A stretch of 64,000 bases of DNA from RUG100 sp050953405 (GTDB lineage Bacteria; Bacillota; Clostridia; Peptostreptococcales; Anaerovoracaceae), in assembly GCA_050953405.1 (NCBI GenBank), contig JBMNMP010000001.1:124001-188000 (forward strand), read 5' to 3'. The notes under the pieces were generated by a model. The model was not told where the DNA came from. It ran no database searches and saw nothing but the letters and a program-made list of their open reading frames with translations. This document shows positions 49,581 to 56,895 of the stretch, piece after piece (positions within the stretch are counted from its first letter, which is position 1; every line of letters starts with the position of its first letter). The translations under genes and the position numbers were made by a program.

Positions 49581-51161
49581 TTATCTGCGTCTCACGCTCA
49601 CCGTGTTCGAGCGGGGGCTGATCACTTTGCCGCTGTAAGCCCTGACCCTGTAGTAGTATCTCCTCTTCCTCTTCAGCTTCCTGCTGGTCCACTTGCATGC
49701 TCTGGTCTTTTTCACCAGCTTGTAGCCCCTGTTCTTCCTGCGCGACCGGTAGATCCTGTATTGCTTTGCCTTGCTGACTTTCTTCCAGTAAAGACGCACC
49801 CGGCCTCTCCTTTTCAGAAGTCTCGCCTTCAAGCGGGGCCTTGAAAGTTTCAGCGCCGGTTTTACCGGCTGCGGTGCCGGTGCGGGCGCCGCCTGCTTTG
49901 AGGCAAGCGTGAATCCGTCCAGCCGGCTCCCGTCAGCTCCAAAGCTCTGGACCGTCATCTTCATGCCGCTGACGGTCACCAGCTGGTAGTTGCTGATCCC
50001 CGGCTGGATGATCTCGGCAAAGCTGACCGGAGCATCACTGTAAAGCTTGCTGCCGGAGACACCCATCACATAAGTGACCCCGTTCTTTTCATCGACACTG
50101 TACCCGGTGCCCGTTCCTTTGTGCAGCAGGGGTTTCGTACGCATATACACATGCTGGTGTCCGCAGAAAACGATATCCGCCTTTTCGCTCTCAAAGACGG
50201 GAGCCCAGGCGCTGCGTACCTTATCCGAAATATTGTCGCTGACGACCGGGAAAGCCGGATGGTGCATGACGACGATCTTCCAGTCGGCTTTCGAGGCCGC
50301 CAGATCAGATTTGATCCATGCAGTGACCCGGTCGATATCCGCCTGGGTCACACCGCTGCCGAGCTGTTCGAAAACATCGCTGTTGAGCATGGTGAAGTGG
50401 CAGCTGCCGTAATCGAAAGAATAAAATTCGCCCTCGAATCCACGGGGACCGTTCTGCGGCTGGGCCGTCATCACCTTGTACATCGCCGGTTTGAAAGAAC
50501 CCTCGACATTGCATTCGTGATTTCCGGGAACCATCATCAAAGGCAGAGCATCGCTGCCGCCGGTGGCCGCTTTCATGTAATTTTCCCACTCGGCGGCGCT
50601 CTGCCCGTCATTCACCATGTCTCCTCCCATGATGCACAGCTCCGCGCTGCTGCTCTTCACTTTATCCAGCAGCCCGCGGTAGATATCATAGGTATCATCG
50701 TCCTGCCCCGGCTGGGCATCGCCCATGTATGCAAAGCTGATCTGATCCGCCGCCTGACCGTCTCCTATGAGGACTCTGCGGGTGTCTCCCGTCGACCGCA
50801 CACCGTCCTTGATGCTGACCGCCCGGAAGTAGTAGTAGTCATCCGCAAGCCCGCTGAGGTCTGCCTTGTATACATAGAAGCCGCTGTGTCCGTCCCTGCC
50901 TTCCACGGTACCGCACAGTTTCGCCTGCGCTGTTGACAAAGAGGAAAAACCGCTGTTCCTGCTGTACTCGATCTGTGCCGAGTCGCTGCCGTATGGCGCC
51001 CAGAAAGTAATGCTGCGCCCGCCTTTATTTCCGTCCAGGGATACCACGGGGTACGACGGCTGCCCGATGTCGCTGCTGCTGTTCCAGGCCGCGGCCTCCT
51101 GCGGCATCACCATGGTCAGCACCAGCGTCAGGGCTGTTATTATAGTGATGATTTTTTTCAT
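49581..51161 (-). CDS. Secreted purple-acid-phosphatase-like metallophosphoesterase with basic FN3 tail
   Basis: 526 residues. Signal sequence (ITALTLVLTMVMPQEAAA), fibronectin-like N-domain (~40-130), metallophosphatase core with FAYMGDAQPG, MGGDMVND, VPGNHE, MHHPAFPV and GHQHVYMRT, then a linker of Ala-Pro repeats and one basic fibronectin-III domain. The metal site is complete. It is a paralogue of the phosphatase half of the EcfT fusion at 31471 (compare MHHPAYPVVDD and GHQHVYMRT there). It overlaps the upstream gene as ATGA. Would dephosphorylate a substrate in or on the cell wall. Confidence 0.88.
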   Translation of the reverse strand: MKKIITIITALTLVLTMVMPQEAAAWNSSSDIGQPSYPVVSLDGNKGGRSITFWAPYGSDSAQIEYSRNSGFSSLSTAQAKLCGTVEGRDGHSGFYVYKADLSGLADDYYYFRAVSIKDGVRSTGDTRRVLIGDGQAADQISFAYMGDAQPGQDDDTYDIYRGLLDKVKSSSAELCIMGGDMVNDGQSAAEWENYMKAATGGSDALPLMMVPGNHECNVEGSFKPAMYKVMTAQPQNGPRGFEGEFYSFDYGSCHFTMLNSDVFEQLGSGVTQADIDRVTAWIKSDLAASKADWKIVVMHHPAFPVVSDNISDKVRSAWAPVFESEKADIVFCGHQHVYMRTKPLLHKGTGTGYSVDEKNGVTYVMGVSGSKLYSDAPVSFAEIIQPGISNYQLVTVSGMKMTVQSFGADGSRLDGFTLASKQAAPAPAPQPVKPALKLSRPRLKARLLKRRGRVRLYWKKVSKAKQYRIYRSRRKNRGYKLVKKTRACKWTSRKLKRKRRYYYRVRAYSGKVISPRSNTVSVRRR

Positions 51162-52885
51162 TTTACTCTGACACTCCTTACCGTTGAGTAAGAGCCGTAG
51201 ACCCTCTTCCCGCTCACATTGCGGAATGCTCTTACCTTGAAATAGTATCTCTTTTTCTTCAGTTTTCTAATTGTCCTTCTAAGTTTCGAGCCCTTCTTGA
51301 GGGTTATCGTCCTCCGCGCCCTGGTCATCTTCTTGTTGCGCGCATAGCGGATCTGGTACCCGCCGGCACCGGCCACTTTCCTCCATCTCAGCGTGGCTTT
51401 CCTCTTTCCGGCTTTCAGGGATCTTATCCCGGCTCTGCCCAAAACAGGTCTGGCAGATCTGACAGGAGAAAATTCTCCGTAGGTATCAGCACTGCGGTAC
51501 AGCCTGACTTTGTAATATGCGGTCCTGCCCGTCGGCAGTCCCTTGTCGGTGTATGTCGTCTGTGAATTGCCGCTGATCGTCTTTATCAGCCTGTAAGCTC
51601 CATTCTTTCCGGAGGCGCGATATATCTGCACACCGGCAGCCGCATCTTTTTTCGTCCAGCTGAGACGTACAGAATTATAAGATACAGCTTTGGCACTCAG
51701 TCCTGTCTCTAATGCAGAGGGTACCACAGCCGTGAATGTCTTCTCCTGTATCCCGGCATCGTCATATCCGGGTCTCACCGCATGCACCTTCACCCGCAGC
51801 TGACCACCGTCATCATCCCTGATGACCTGGGGCCCGGAATACGGGAACTGCGCTGTCAGGGTATTGCCGCCATCATTGATGGAAGTGTAGATCTGAGCAC
51901 CCGGAGTGTCACAGTCGGCGGAGACGGTTATCCGGTCGCCGTACTGCCGAAACTTCAACTCCGGTGCGGCTACGGTGCCCGCTGATGTGATCGGTGACTC
52001 GCCGGCTTCCCTGAGGCGTATCGCAAAGATCCACTTGCGCACATTGTTGGTGGTCGGGAATCCGGTACGCATTTCTTCCTCTGTCTGCGGTATCACGATT
52101 CGCAGCACCATCTTCTGATCCAGCACACTGCCCAGAGACTGGAAGAGTCCATTACCGGTGACTCCGTACGGCAAAAGGCCTTCCCCTATCAGGTTGCTGA
52201 CCCTTCCCGAGTAGGAAGACGTCGCAAAATACACCGGCGTCTCGACCCCGCCCGCAAAGATGGCATTCTTCTGTGCGTTGAAATATTTGCTGTAATCTGC
52301 ATTATCAGGGTCAGTAGTATAATCGGCATCCCTCGTGTTCAGATCCGGGCATGTGATGTAATCGCGTCCCTGAGCCTTAAAAGCATCGTAAAGGCCGGGG
52401 AAAAAGTACCTCTTCACGTTCACAAGCTCGGCTCGGCTGTAATTTTCATTATCGCTCTTGAATACCTGGGCATCCGTCGTCATCATGGCAATGCGGTCAT
52501 CGTCCTCGTCAAAGCCCAGCTCACCAACACCAGGCACCTGACCCTGATCGAGGGTCTTGTCGATAGCCTTTCTCAACAGCTGCTGCGGTGTATAACCTCT
52601 GCCCTCACAGTAATTTACGGTGGGCAGATGATCGATAGTGAGGCATGCATAGTCCTTGCCCGCCATGGCCCCGCTCTGGTAACCGTGCTCGTCCGGCAGC
52701 AGCTCTTTTTCGATATTCATTGTAGTCAGGAAAACCTCCCTGCCGCTGTTGTCCACGGCATAGAAAAACACATTCTCCGCAGCATCACTCGACGAAGTCT
52801 TCGCCGCTGCCCCGTCCGCTCCCGTGCCTATGGCTGCCGCCAACACCACGCACAGTAATATGCATACGATTTTTTTTGCTTTCAT
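51158..52885 (-). CDS. Secreted surface protein: divergent SUOX-like, chitobiase-C-like and two basic FN3 domains
   Basis: About 575 residues from ATG 52883-52885, placed behind AAGGTG. Signal sequence (KKIVCILLCVVLAAAIG), a divergent SUOX-like domain (FFYAVDNSGREV, GRGYTPQQLL, ending near KWIFAIRL), a CHB_HEX_C-like beta domain (ITVSADCDTPGAQIY), then two FN3 domains (SYNSVRLSWTKKDAAAG; KRKATLRWRKVAGAGGYQ) and a basic C-terminus. The gene follows the split 148-residue fragment without a gap. Confidence 0.7.
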   Translation of the reverse strand: MKAKKIVCILLCVVLAAAIGTGADGAAAKTSSSDAAENVFFYAVDNSGREVFLTTMNIEKELLPDEHGYQSGAMAGKDYACLTIDHLPTVNYCEGRGYTPQQLLRKAIDKTLDQGQVPGVGELGFDEDDDRIAMMTTDAQVFKSDNENYSRAELVNVKRYFFPGLYDAFKAQGRDYITCPDLNTRDADYTTDPDNADYSKYFNAQKNAIFAGGVETPVYFATSSYSGRVSNLIGEGLLPYGVTGNGLFQSLGSVLDQKMVLRIVIPQTEEEMRTGFPTTNNVRKWIFAIRLREAGESPITSAGTVAAPELKFRQYGDRITVSADCDTPGAQIYTSINDGGNTLTAQFPYSGPQVIRDDDGGQLRVKVHAVRPGYDDAGIQEKTFTAVVPSALETGLSAKAVSYNSVRLSWTKKDAAAGVQIYRASGKNGAYRLIKTISGNSQTTYTDKGLPTGRTAYYKVRLYRSADTYGEFSPVRSARPVLGRAGIRSLKAGKRKATLRWRKVAGAGGYQIRYARNKKMTRARRTITLKKGSKLRRTIRKLKKKRYYFKVRAFRNVSGKRVYGSYSTVRSVRVK

Positions 52886-53331
52886 CATCTCACCTTTTTT
52901 ACCCTTTTCACGGACCACGGTCCGTAAACCTTCCTGCCGCCCGCCTTGCGGTAAGCACGCACTGCAGTATAATATCTCTTCTTTGATTTCAGCCTCTTTA
53001 CCTTCAGGTAGCGCCTGGAATAACCCTTTACGGTCTTGTATCCGGCTCTCCTGAATTTTGAAGACCTGCTATACCTCACCTGATACCCTGAAGCTCCCGC
53101 CTGTCTCCTCCATTTGACAGTGAGGTATCTTCGGCCGGCCCGGGGCGCCCTCTGGCTCACCCTGCCGAGTTTGGGAACGGCACTGCAGGTGGTCGAAAAG
53201 GCCGAGTAAGCCATGGTCTGTCCTTCGTCAACTGCACGCAGCGCACGCATGCGATAACGGTATTTCACACCTGTGGTCAGATTCCTGTCCACATACGATC
53301 TGGCTCCTGCTGACTGCCGTTTCAGGGTCAC
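52885..53331 (-). CDS. Detached FN3 tail of the 53328 surface protein
   Basis: 148 residues starting at a GTG at 53329-53331 that overlaps the stop of the upstream gene (GTGA). It begins in the middle of a fibronectin-III domain (SYVDRNLTTGVKYRYRMRAL) and continues with a full second FN3 and the basic tail seen at the end of the paralogues. In frame, the region just upstream reads GGRFVTLKRQ, an FN3 strand that lacks its start codon. This is best explained as a surface protein broken from its C-terminal module by a small deletion or frameshift. Whether the coupled GTG is used is unknown. Confidence 0.55.
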   Translation of the reverse strand: MTLKRQSAGARSYVDRNLTTGVKYRYRMRALRAVDEGQTMAYSAFSTTCSAVPKLGRVSQRAPRAGRRYLTVKWRRQAGASGYQVRYSRSSKFRRAGYKTVKGYSRRYLKVKRLKSKKRYYTAVRAYRKAGGRKVYGPWSVKRVKKVR

Positions 53332-55265
53332 GAAGCGGCCGCCGCCAGCTTTCCGCTTCCATCGGCCAGCGATCTCTCCTTGTCAGTGGTCAGCGCATCA
53401 TAAGCGCTCCTCGCAGCCTTGATCCGGGGGCCGCTGGTATCGCTGACATCGCCGATGGCATCGATAGCTTTCCTGGCCGCGGCAACCGCGTCACTGTCGA
53501 TCAGCTCTACAGTGACCACGTTGTCCACCGGTTCGTAATCCGCATTGGTGACCACGATATCATAAGTACCCGCCTTTTTCATGCGGCAGGAAGCTCTGTT
53601 CATGAATTCACTGCTGATGGTCAGCCGTCCGGCAGTTCTCTCCAGTGAAAGACTGGGAACACTGAAGGTCTCCTCGCTGCCGTGTACGCGATAACTGACT
53701 ATGGCGTCTTCCTGATAATGTCCGCTGGCATCGTTGAAATCCAGGGACAGCGCCCGGCCCGTACTGTAATAGTCAGCCGTGCTGATTGAGGGCGCACTCC
53801 CCTTTACATCCACCGTATCCTGCATGGTGCTGTAGCCGTCAGCCTTTATCCTGATGTTGTACATCCCCGGCCTCTTCAGAGCCGATCTGTCTATGCGCAG
53901 CTGCTTTGAATCATTGTCGATCTCATAGCCGCTGCCTCTCTCCAGGGTGGTGTACTCATCATCGAAAGTGTACTTCACGGCAACGGAGCCGCTGCTGCTC
54001 ACGGCATCCGTCCACGCTTTCCAGTCTTCCACTGTCACTCCATCTCCGGCCTTGAGGATAACATCCTCAGCTCCCAGTTTGACGGGATCTATATCCTCGA
54101 TCCCCGGCGACGAAGGATAATAGGAGACCCGCTGCTGCCCGCTGTCAGAACATCCCAGTTTGACGGCCCGCGTGAGGATGGTCACCGGGTCTTTGCCCAG
54201 GTCACGGCCGGATATATCTATCGTCAGCGGCCCGCTGTACACTTCCTGCGGCGAGGTGTAACTGGCGGTCATCCCGTCGTTGTAGTATATAGTGGCTCCC
54301 GGTGTATCGCATGACATTGTGATTTGCAGACTGCGTCCGTCATCGATCTTATTGAAGCTGACCTTCGCAGGGGCTACAGTGCCCCCGTCAGCTATCACGG
54401 GATCATTTTCCATATCGAGTCTGGTGCAGTATATCCACTTGAAATTGTCATAAGCGGTCCTTCCGTGGACATCGTCCTGAGCCATCAGATCCGCCTTCTT
54501 AGTCGGTATATACAGAGTCAGGGCCTGCTTTCCGTTGAGCACACCCGCCTTGCTGAGACATCCCTTGACCACGCCGTCGTTTTGCTCTACGTATTCCTGG
54601 ATCCCCTCACTCGATTCCCCCTGACCGATCTTCGCAGTCGTCCGACCGCTGAACGACCATGGCGAGAGGATAACGTCACTGCTCTCCCCCTGCTCCCAGG
54701 CCTTGTCCTTGTACTCCGCGACCTCAAGGTCGTTTGGCTTCTTTTCCCAGGCATCAGCGCCGAATTGCAGCCATCCCTTGTACAGTCCGGGCACATATCT
54801 GCGCTCCTGCTGCGCCTTTCCCGCCGTCATCGAGCGGCTGTAAGCCCCGTTGGAATCATCAGCCATCATGTAAAGAGTATCCTGCGCACTGCCATCGGTC
54901 CCCCCGAATGTCAGTCCACTGACGTAGTTTTGATTTTTATTGATGAAATCCACGTATTCCCCTAAGGTAAAGCCCCTGGCCTCTGCATAGCCCGTGGTCG
55001 GGAGATTGTCCGTATATGAAATGTCGTAGTACTGCTTTCCGTTTGCACCATGAGCAAGGGCCATCATCTCGTCCATGCTGCTGATCCTGACCAGCACATC
55101 CCTGCCCTCGCTGCTGGTAACATAACTGAGCACCCGCTTGGCCGGCGTCGCGGTCACCGTCTTCGCGCGTACGCCTTCCAGGCTGCTCATTGTGAATATC
55201 AGCAATATTGATAAAATCACCGCCAGCGCTCTGCCGGCGGCCGGCTTCCTCTTCATTATCTTCAT
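53328..55265 (-). CDS. Secreted surface protein: SUOX-like, chitobiase-C-like and HID-like domains, C-terminus detached
   Basis: 645 residues. Signal sequence (RALAVILSILLIFTMSS), a divergent SUOX-like domain (ARGFTLGEYV, WIYCTRL), a CHB_HEX_C-like domain (ITMSCDTPGATIYYND), two repeats resembling the Shr-like haemoglobin-interacting (HID/DUF1533) fold (PGMYNIRIKADGYSTMQ and AGTYDIVVTNADYEPVD), and a FIVAR-like helical segment (AARSAYDALTTDKERSL) that stops abruptly. The FN3 tail expected by analogy follows in a different frame. First gene of a three-to-four gene unit under Crp-type promoter 3. Confidence 0.7.
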   Translation of the reverse strand: MKIMKRKPAAGRALAVILSILLIFTMSSLEGVRAKTVTATPAKRVLSYVTSSEGRDVLVRISSMDEMMALAHGANGKQYYDISYTDNLPTTGYAEARGFTLGEYVDFINKNQNYVSGLTFGGTDGSAQDTLYMMADDSNGAYSRSMTAGKAQQERRYVPGLYKGWLQFGADAWEKKPNDLEVAEYKDKAWEQGESSDVILSPWSFSGRTTAKIGQGESSEGIQEYVEQNDGVVKGCLSKAGVLNGKQALTLYIPTKKADLMAQDDVHGRTAYDNFKWIYCTRLDMENDPVIADGGTVAPAKVSFNKIDDGRSLQITMSCDTPGATIYYNDGMTASYTSPQEVYSGPLTIDISGRDLGKDPVTILTRAVKLGCSDSGQQRVSYYPSSPGIEDIDPVKLGAEDVILKAGDGVTVEDWKAWTDAVSSSGSVAVKYTFDDEYTTLERGSGYEIDNDSKQLRIDRSALKRPGMYNIRIKADGYSTMQDTVDVKGSAPSISTADYYSTGRALSLDFNDASGHYQEDAIVSYRVHGSEETFSVPSLSLERTAGRLTISSEFMNRASCRMKKAGTYDIVVTNADYEPVDNVVTVELIDSDAVAAARKAIDAIGDVSDTSGPRIKAARSAYDALTTDKERSLADGSGKLAAAAS

Positions 55266-55304
55266 TTTACTAAAACTCCTGTGATCATTATCCTGCTCGC
55301 TTTC

Positions 55305-55347
55305 ATACTAACATTTTTCGGCCTTTAGCTCTGTTGGTTCGCCAACA
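55305..55347 (-). promoter_or_regulatory. Crp/Fnr-type activated promoter 3 (TGTTG-N6-CAACA)
   Basis: Palindrome TGTTGGTTCGCCAACA at 55332-55347 (centre 55339.5), extended -10 TGTTAGTAT with TAGTAT at 55310-55305 (centre 55307.5). Distance again exactly 32 bp. Confidence 0.75.
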
Positions 55348-55391
55348 CTTTGATATCGGGCTTTTGGACCCTTTTTTTCTTGACCTGCCTG

Positions 55392-55400
55392 TGGTATAAT
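55392..55400 (+). promoter_or_regulatory. Extended -10 promoter of tRNA-Arg
   Basis: TG-G-TATAAT with TATAAT at 55395-55400, about 40 bp before the tRNA. No -35 at canonical spacing was seen. Confidence 0.5.
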
Positions 55401-55440
55401 GGCGGAGACTAAAAGCAGCATGACGCTGCCCATCAAGTGT

Positions 55441-55516
55441 GGCCCCGTAGCTCAGAGGATAGAGCGTCACCCTCCGAAGGTGAGCGTCGGGCGTTCGATT
55501 CGCCCCGGGGTCACCA
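55441..55516 (+). tRNA. tRNA-Arg (anticodon CCG), CCA encoded
   Basis: Acceptor GGCCCCG with CGGGGTC, D-arm GCTC/GAGC, anticodon stem TCACC/GGTGA with loop CTCCGAA (anticodon CCG), T-stem GGGCG/CGCCC with TTCGATT, discriminator A and encoded CCA. Reads CGG codons. Confidence 0.95.
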
Positions 55517-55522
55517 TTTTTA

Positions 55523-55551
55523 TTGCAATGATCCGCTGCTGCGGATATTAT
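55523..55551 (+). promoter_or_regulatory. Leaderless-type promoter of the NTPase gene
   Basis: TTGCAA (55523-55528), 17-bp spacer, TATTAT (55546-55551), then six bases to the ATG at 55558. No ribosome site. Confidence 0.65.
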
Positions 55552-55557
55552 AGTTAT

Positions 55558-56136
55558 ATGAAACATTTATTCATCGACGGTCCCATACAGAGCGGAAAAT
55601 CGACGCTGCTGCGTCAATGCCTGGCGCCGTACAGAGATATCCTCGGCGGATTTTCCTCACAGCGACTCACATACGAAGGGCAGATCCCGGCAGCTTACCG
55701 CATCACCGAAGCCGGCGACTTTTGTCTGCAGCGCGAGCCCGACTTTACGCTGCCCGGCATATTCCAGATCCGCACCGAAAACGGTTCCCAAAAACACCCC
55801 GAGGTGTTCGAAAATACCGGCGTAGCCCTGCTGGAAGCCGCCAGAAGCTGTCGCCTGATCCTGCTGGATGAGATCGGCGGCTCTGAACTGCTGGTCCCCG
55901 CCTTCAGGAAAAAGCTGTATCAGCTGCTGGCTGGCGACATCCCCTGCATAGGGGTCGTCAAGCTGTATCAAAAAGCAAAGGCGATGAGCCGGACCGCGAG
56001 GTATCCGCGCGAGGTCGCCGAACTGAACCTGCAGCTGCGCTCTTATATTACTGAAGAATGCGACGGCGAAATCATACACTTTTCCGGGAACACAAAAAAA
56101 CAGATCGAAGGATTTCTCGCTTCGATCCGCCTGTGA
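55558..56136 (+). CDS. THEP1-type nucleoside-triphosphatase
   Basis: 192 residues from ATG 55558; the frame is open upstream but that part overlaps the tRNA. Walker A GPIQSGKST (8-16), FSSQR, Walker B LILLDEIGG (100-107). The NTPase_1/THEP1 family hydrolyses nucleoside triphosphates; biological role poorly known. Stands alone, convergent with the MobB-like gene. Transcription looks leaderless. Confidence 0.85.
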   Translation: MKHLFIDGPIQSGKSTLLRQCLAPYRDILGGFSSQRLTYEGQIPAAYRITEAGDFCLQREPDFTLPGIFQIRTENGSQKHPEVFENTGVALLEAARSCRLILLDEIGGSELLVPAFRKKLYQLLAGDIPCIGVVKLYQKAKAMSRTARYPREVAELNLQLRSYITEECDGEIIHFSGNTKKQIEGFLASIRL

Positions 56137-56145
56137 ACCTGCAGC

Positions 56146-56895
56146 TTATTTCATTTTGATAACTATTTCGGCCCCTTCACGGTAGCCGTCCAGTTCCTTT
56201 ACCATGCCGCGCAGCGCACCGCCCAGCATATCCTTTACGAAATCGACAATGGTGATCTCTCTGCCGTCGATGAAGAGCTGCACCCCGCCGTCCTTTACCG
56301 TGCATTCGGAGCGGCCACGGGTCCCCTTCAGCATGCCTTCCAGCAGACCACGACAGCCGTCTTCGCCGCACTCGCTGCAGCAGTAGGTGTCAAAGTTCGG
56401 CATGCGCTCGGGCGTCCTCTCAACGATGAAATCCACCAGCGCTTTGGGATCATCGCGCGCACTGAGGACCGGCAGCCCGCGATACTCTTTCGCGCCCCGG
56501 TTGGCAAAGACCCCGGCAACTGCGATCGTGCGTCCGTCTATCTTGCGATCCAGTTCCTCAGGCGTCCTCCCGGTCACGATGTTCGGGCAGTTGGCGCCGC
56601 TGTCGCCTTCGAGCACCACCCAGTCCTCATGGTAATTCTCCAGGATCCTCTCGATATCCAGGCTCTCCGGAAACATGATATCGGTCTCCGCGAGTCCTCT
56701 TGCGGTCACCGGTGCCGCACCCGCTTTCTTGTGCCTGTCGGTGTTGCTGCCGGGCGTCTCCATGGTAAAGCCTTCAAAGTGTATGTCCTTCACCGAGCCC
56801 ACCGTGAACCCGCGGCGGCGCAGTTCACTGATCACGGCCTCCGCGGAAGTGGTCTTCCCGGTCTTCGATATACCTTTGAACATTATCAGCTTCAT
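56146..56895 (-). CDS. MobB-like P-loop protein with C-terminal cysteine domain
   Basis: 249 residues. Walker A KGISKTGKTT, then RRRGFTVGSVKDIHFEGF and the VVLEGDSG segment as in MobB, which binds GTP in molybdopterin guanine dinucleotide formation. A cysteine-rich insert (YCCSECGEDGC) and a C-terminal region ending in EGAEIVIKMK are not typical of MobB and resemble a small fused regulatory domain. It overlaps the MutL/GlmL gene by 4 bp, so its true client may be tied to that operon and not to molybdenum. Confidence 0.75.
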   Translation of the reverse strand: MKLIMFKGISKTGKTTSAEAVISELRRRGFTVGSVKDIHFEGFTMETPGSNTDRHKKAGAAPVTARGLAETDIMFPESLDIERILENYHEDWVVLEGDSGANCPNIVTGRTPEELDRKIDGRTIAVAGVFANRGAKEYRGLPVLSARDDPKALVDFIVERTPERMPNFDTYCCSECGEDGCRGLLEGMLKGTRGRSECTVKDGGVQLFIDGREITIVDFVKDMLGGALRGMVKELDGYREGAEIVIKMK

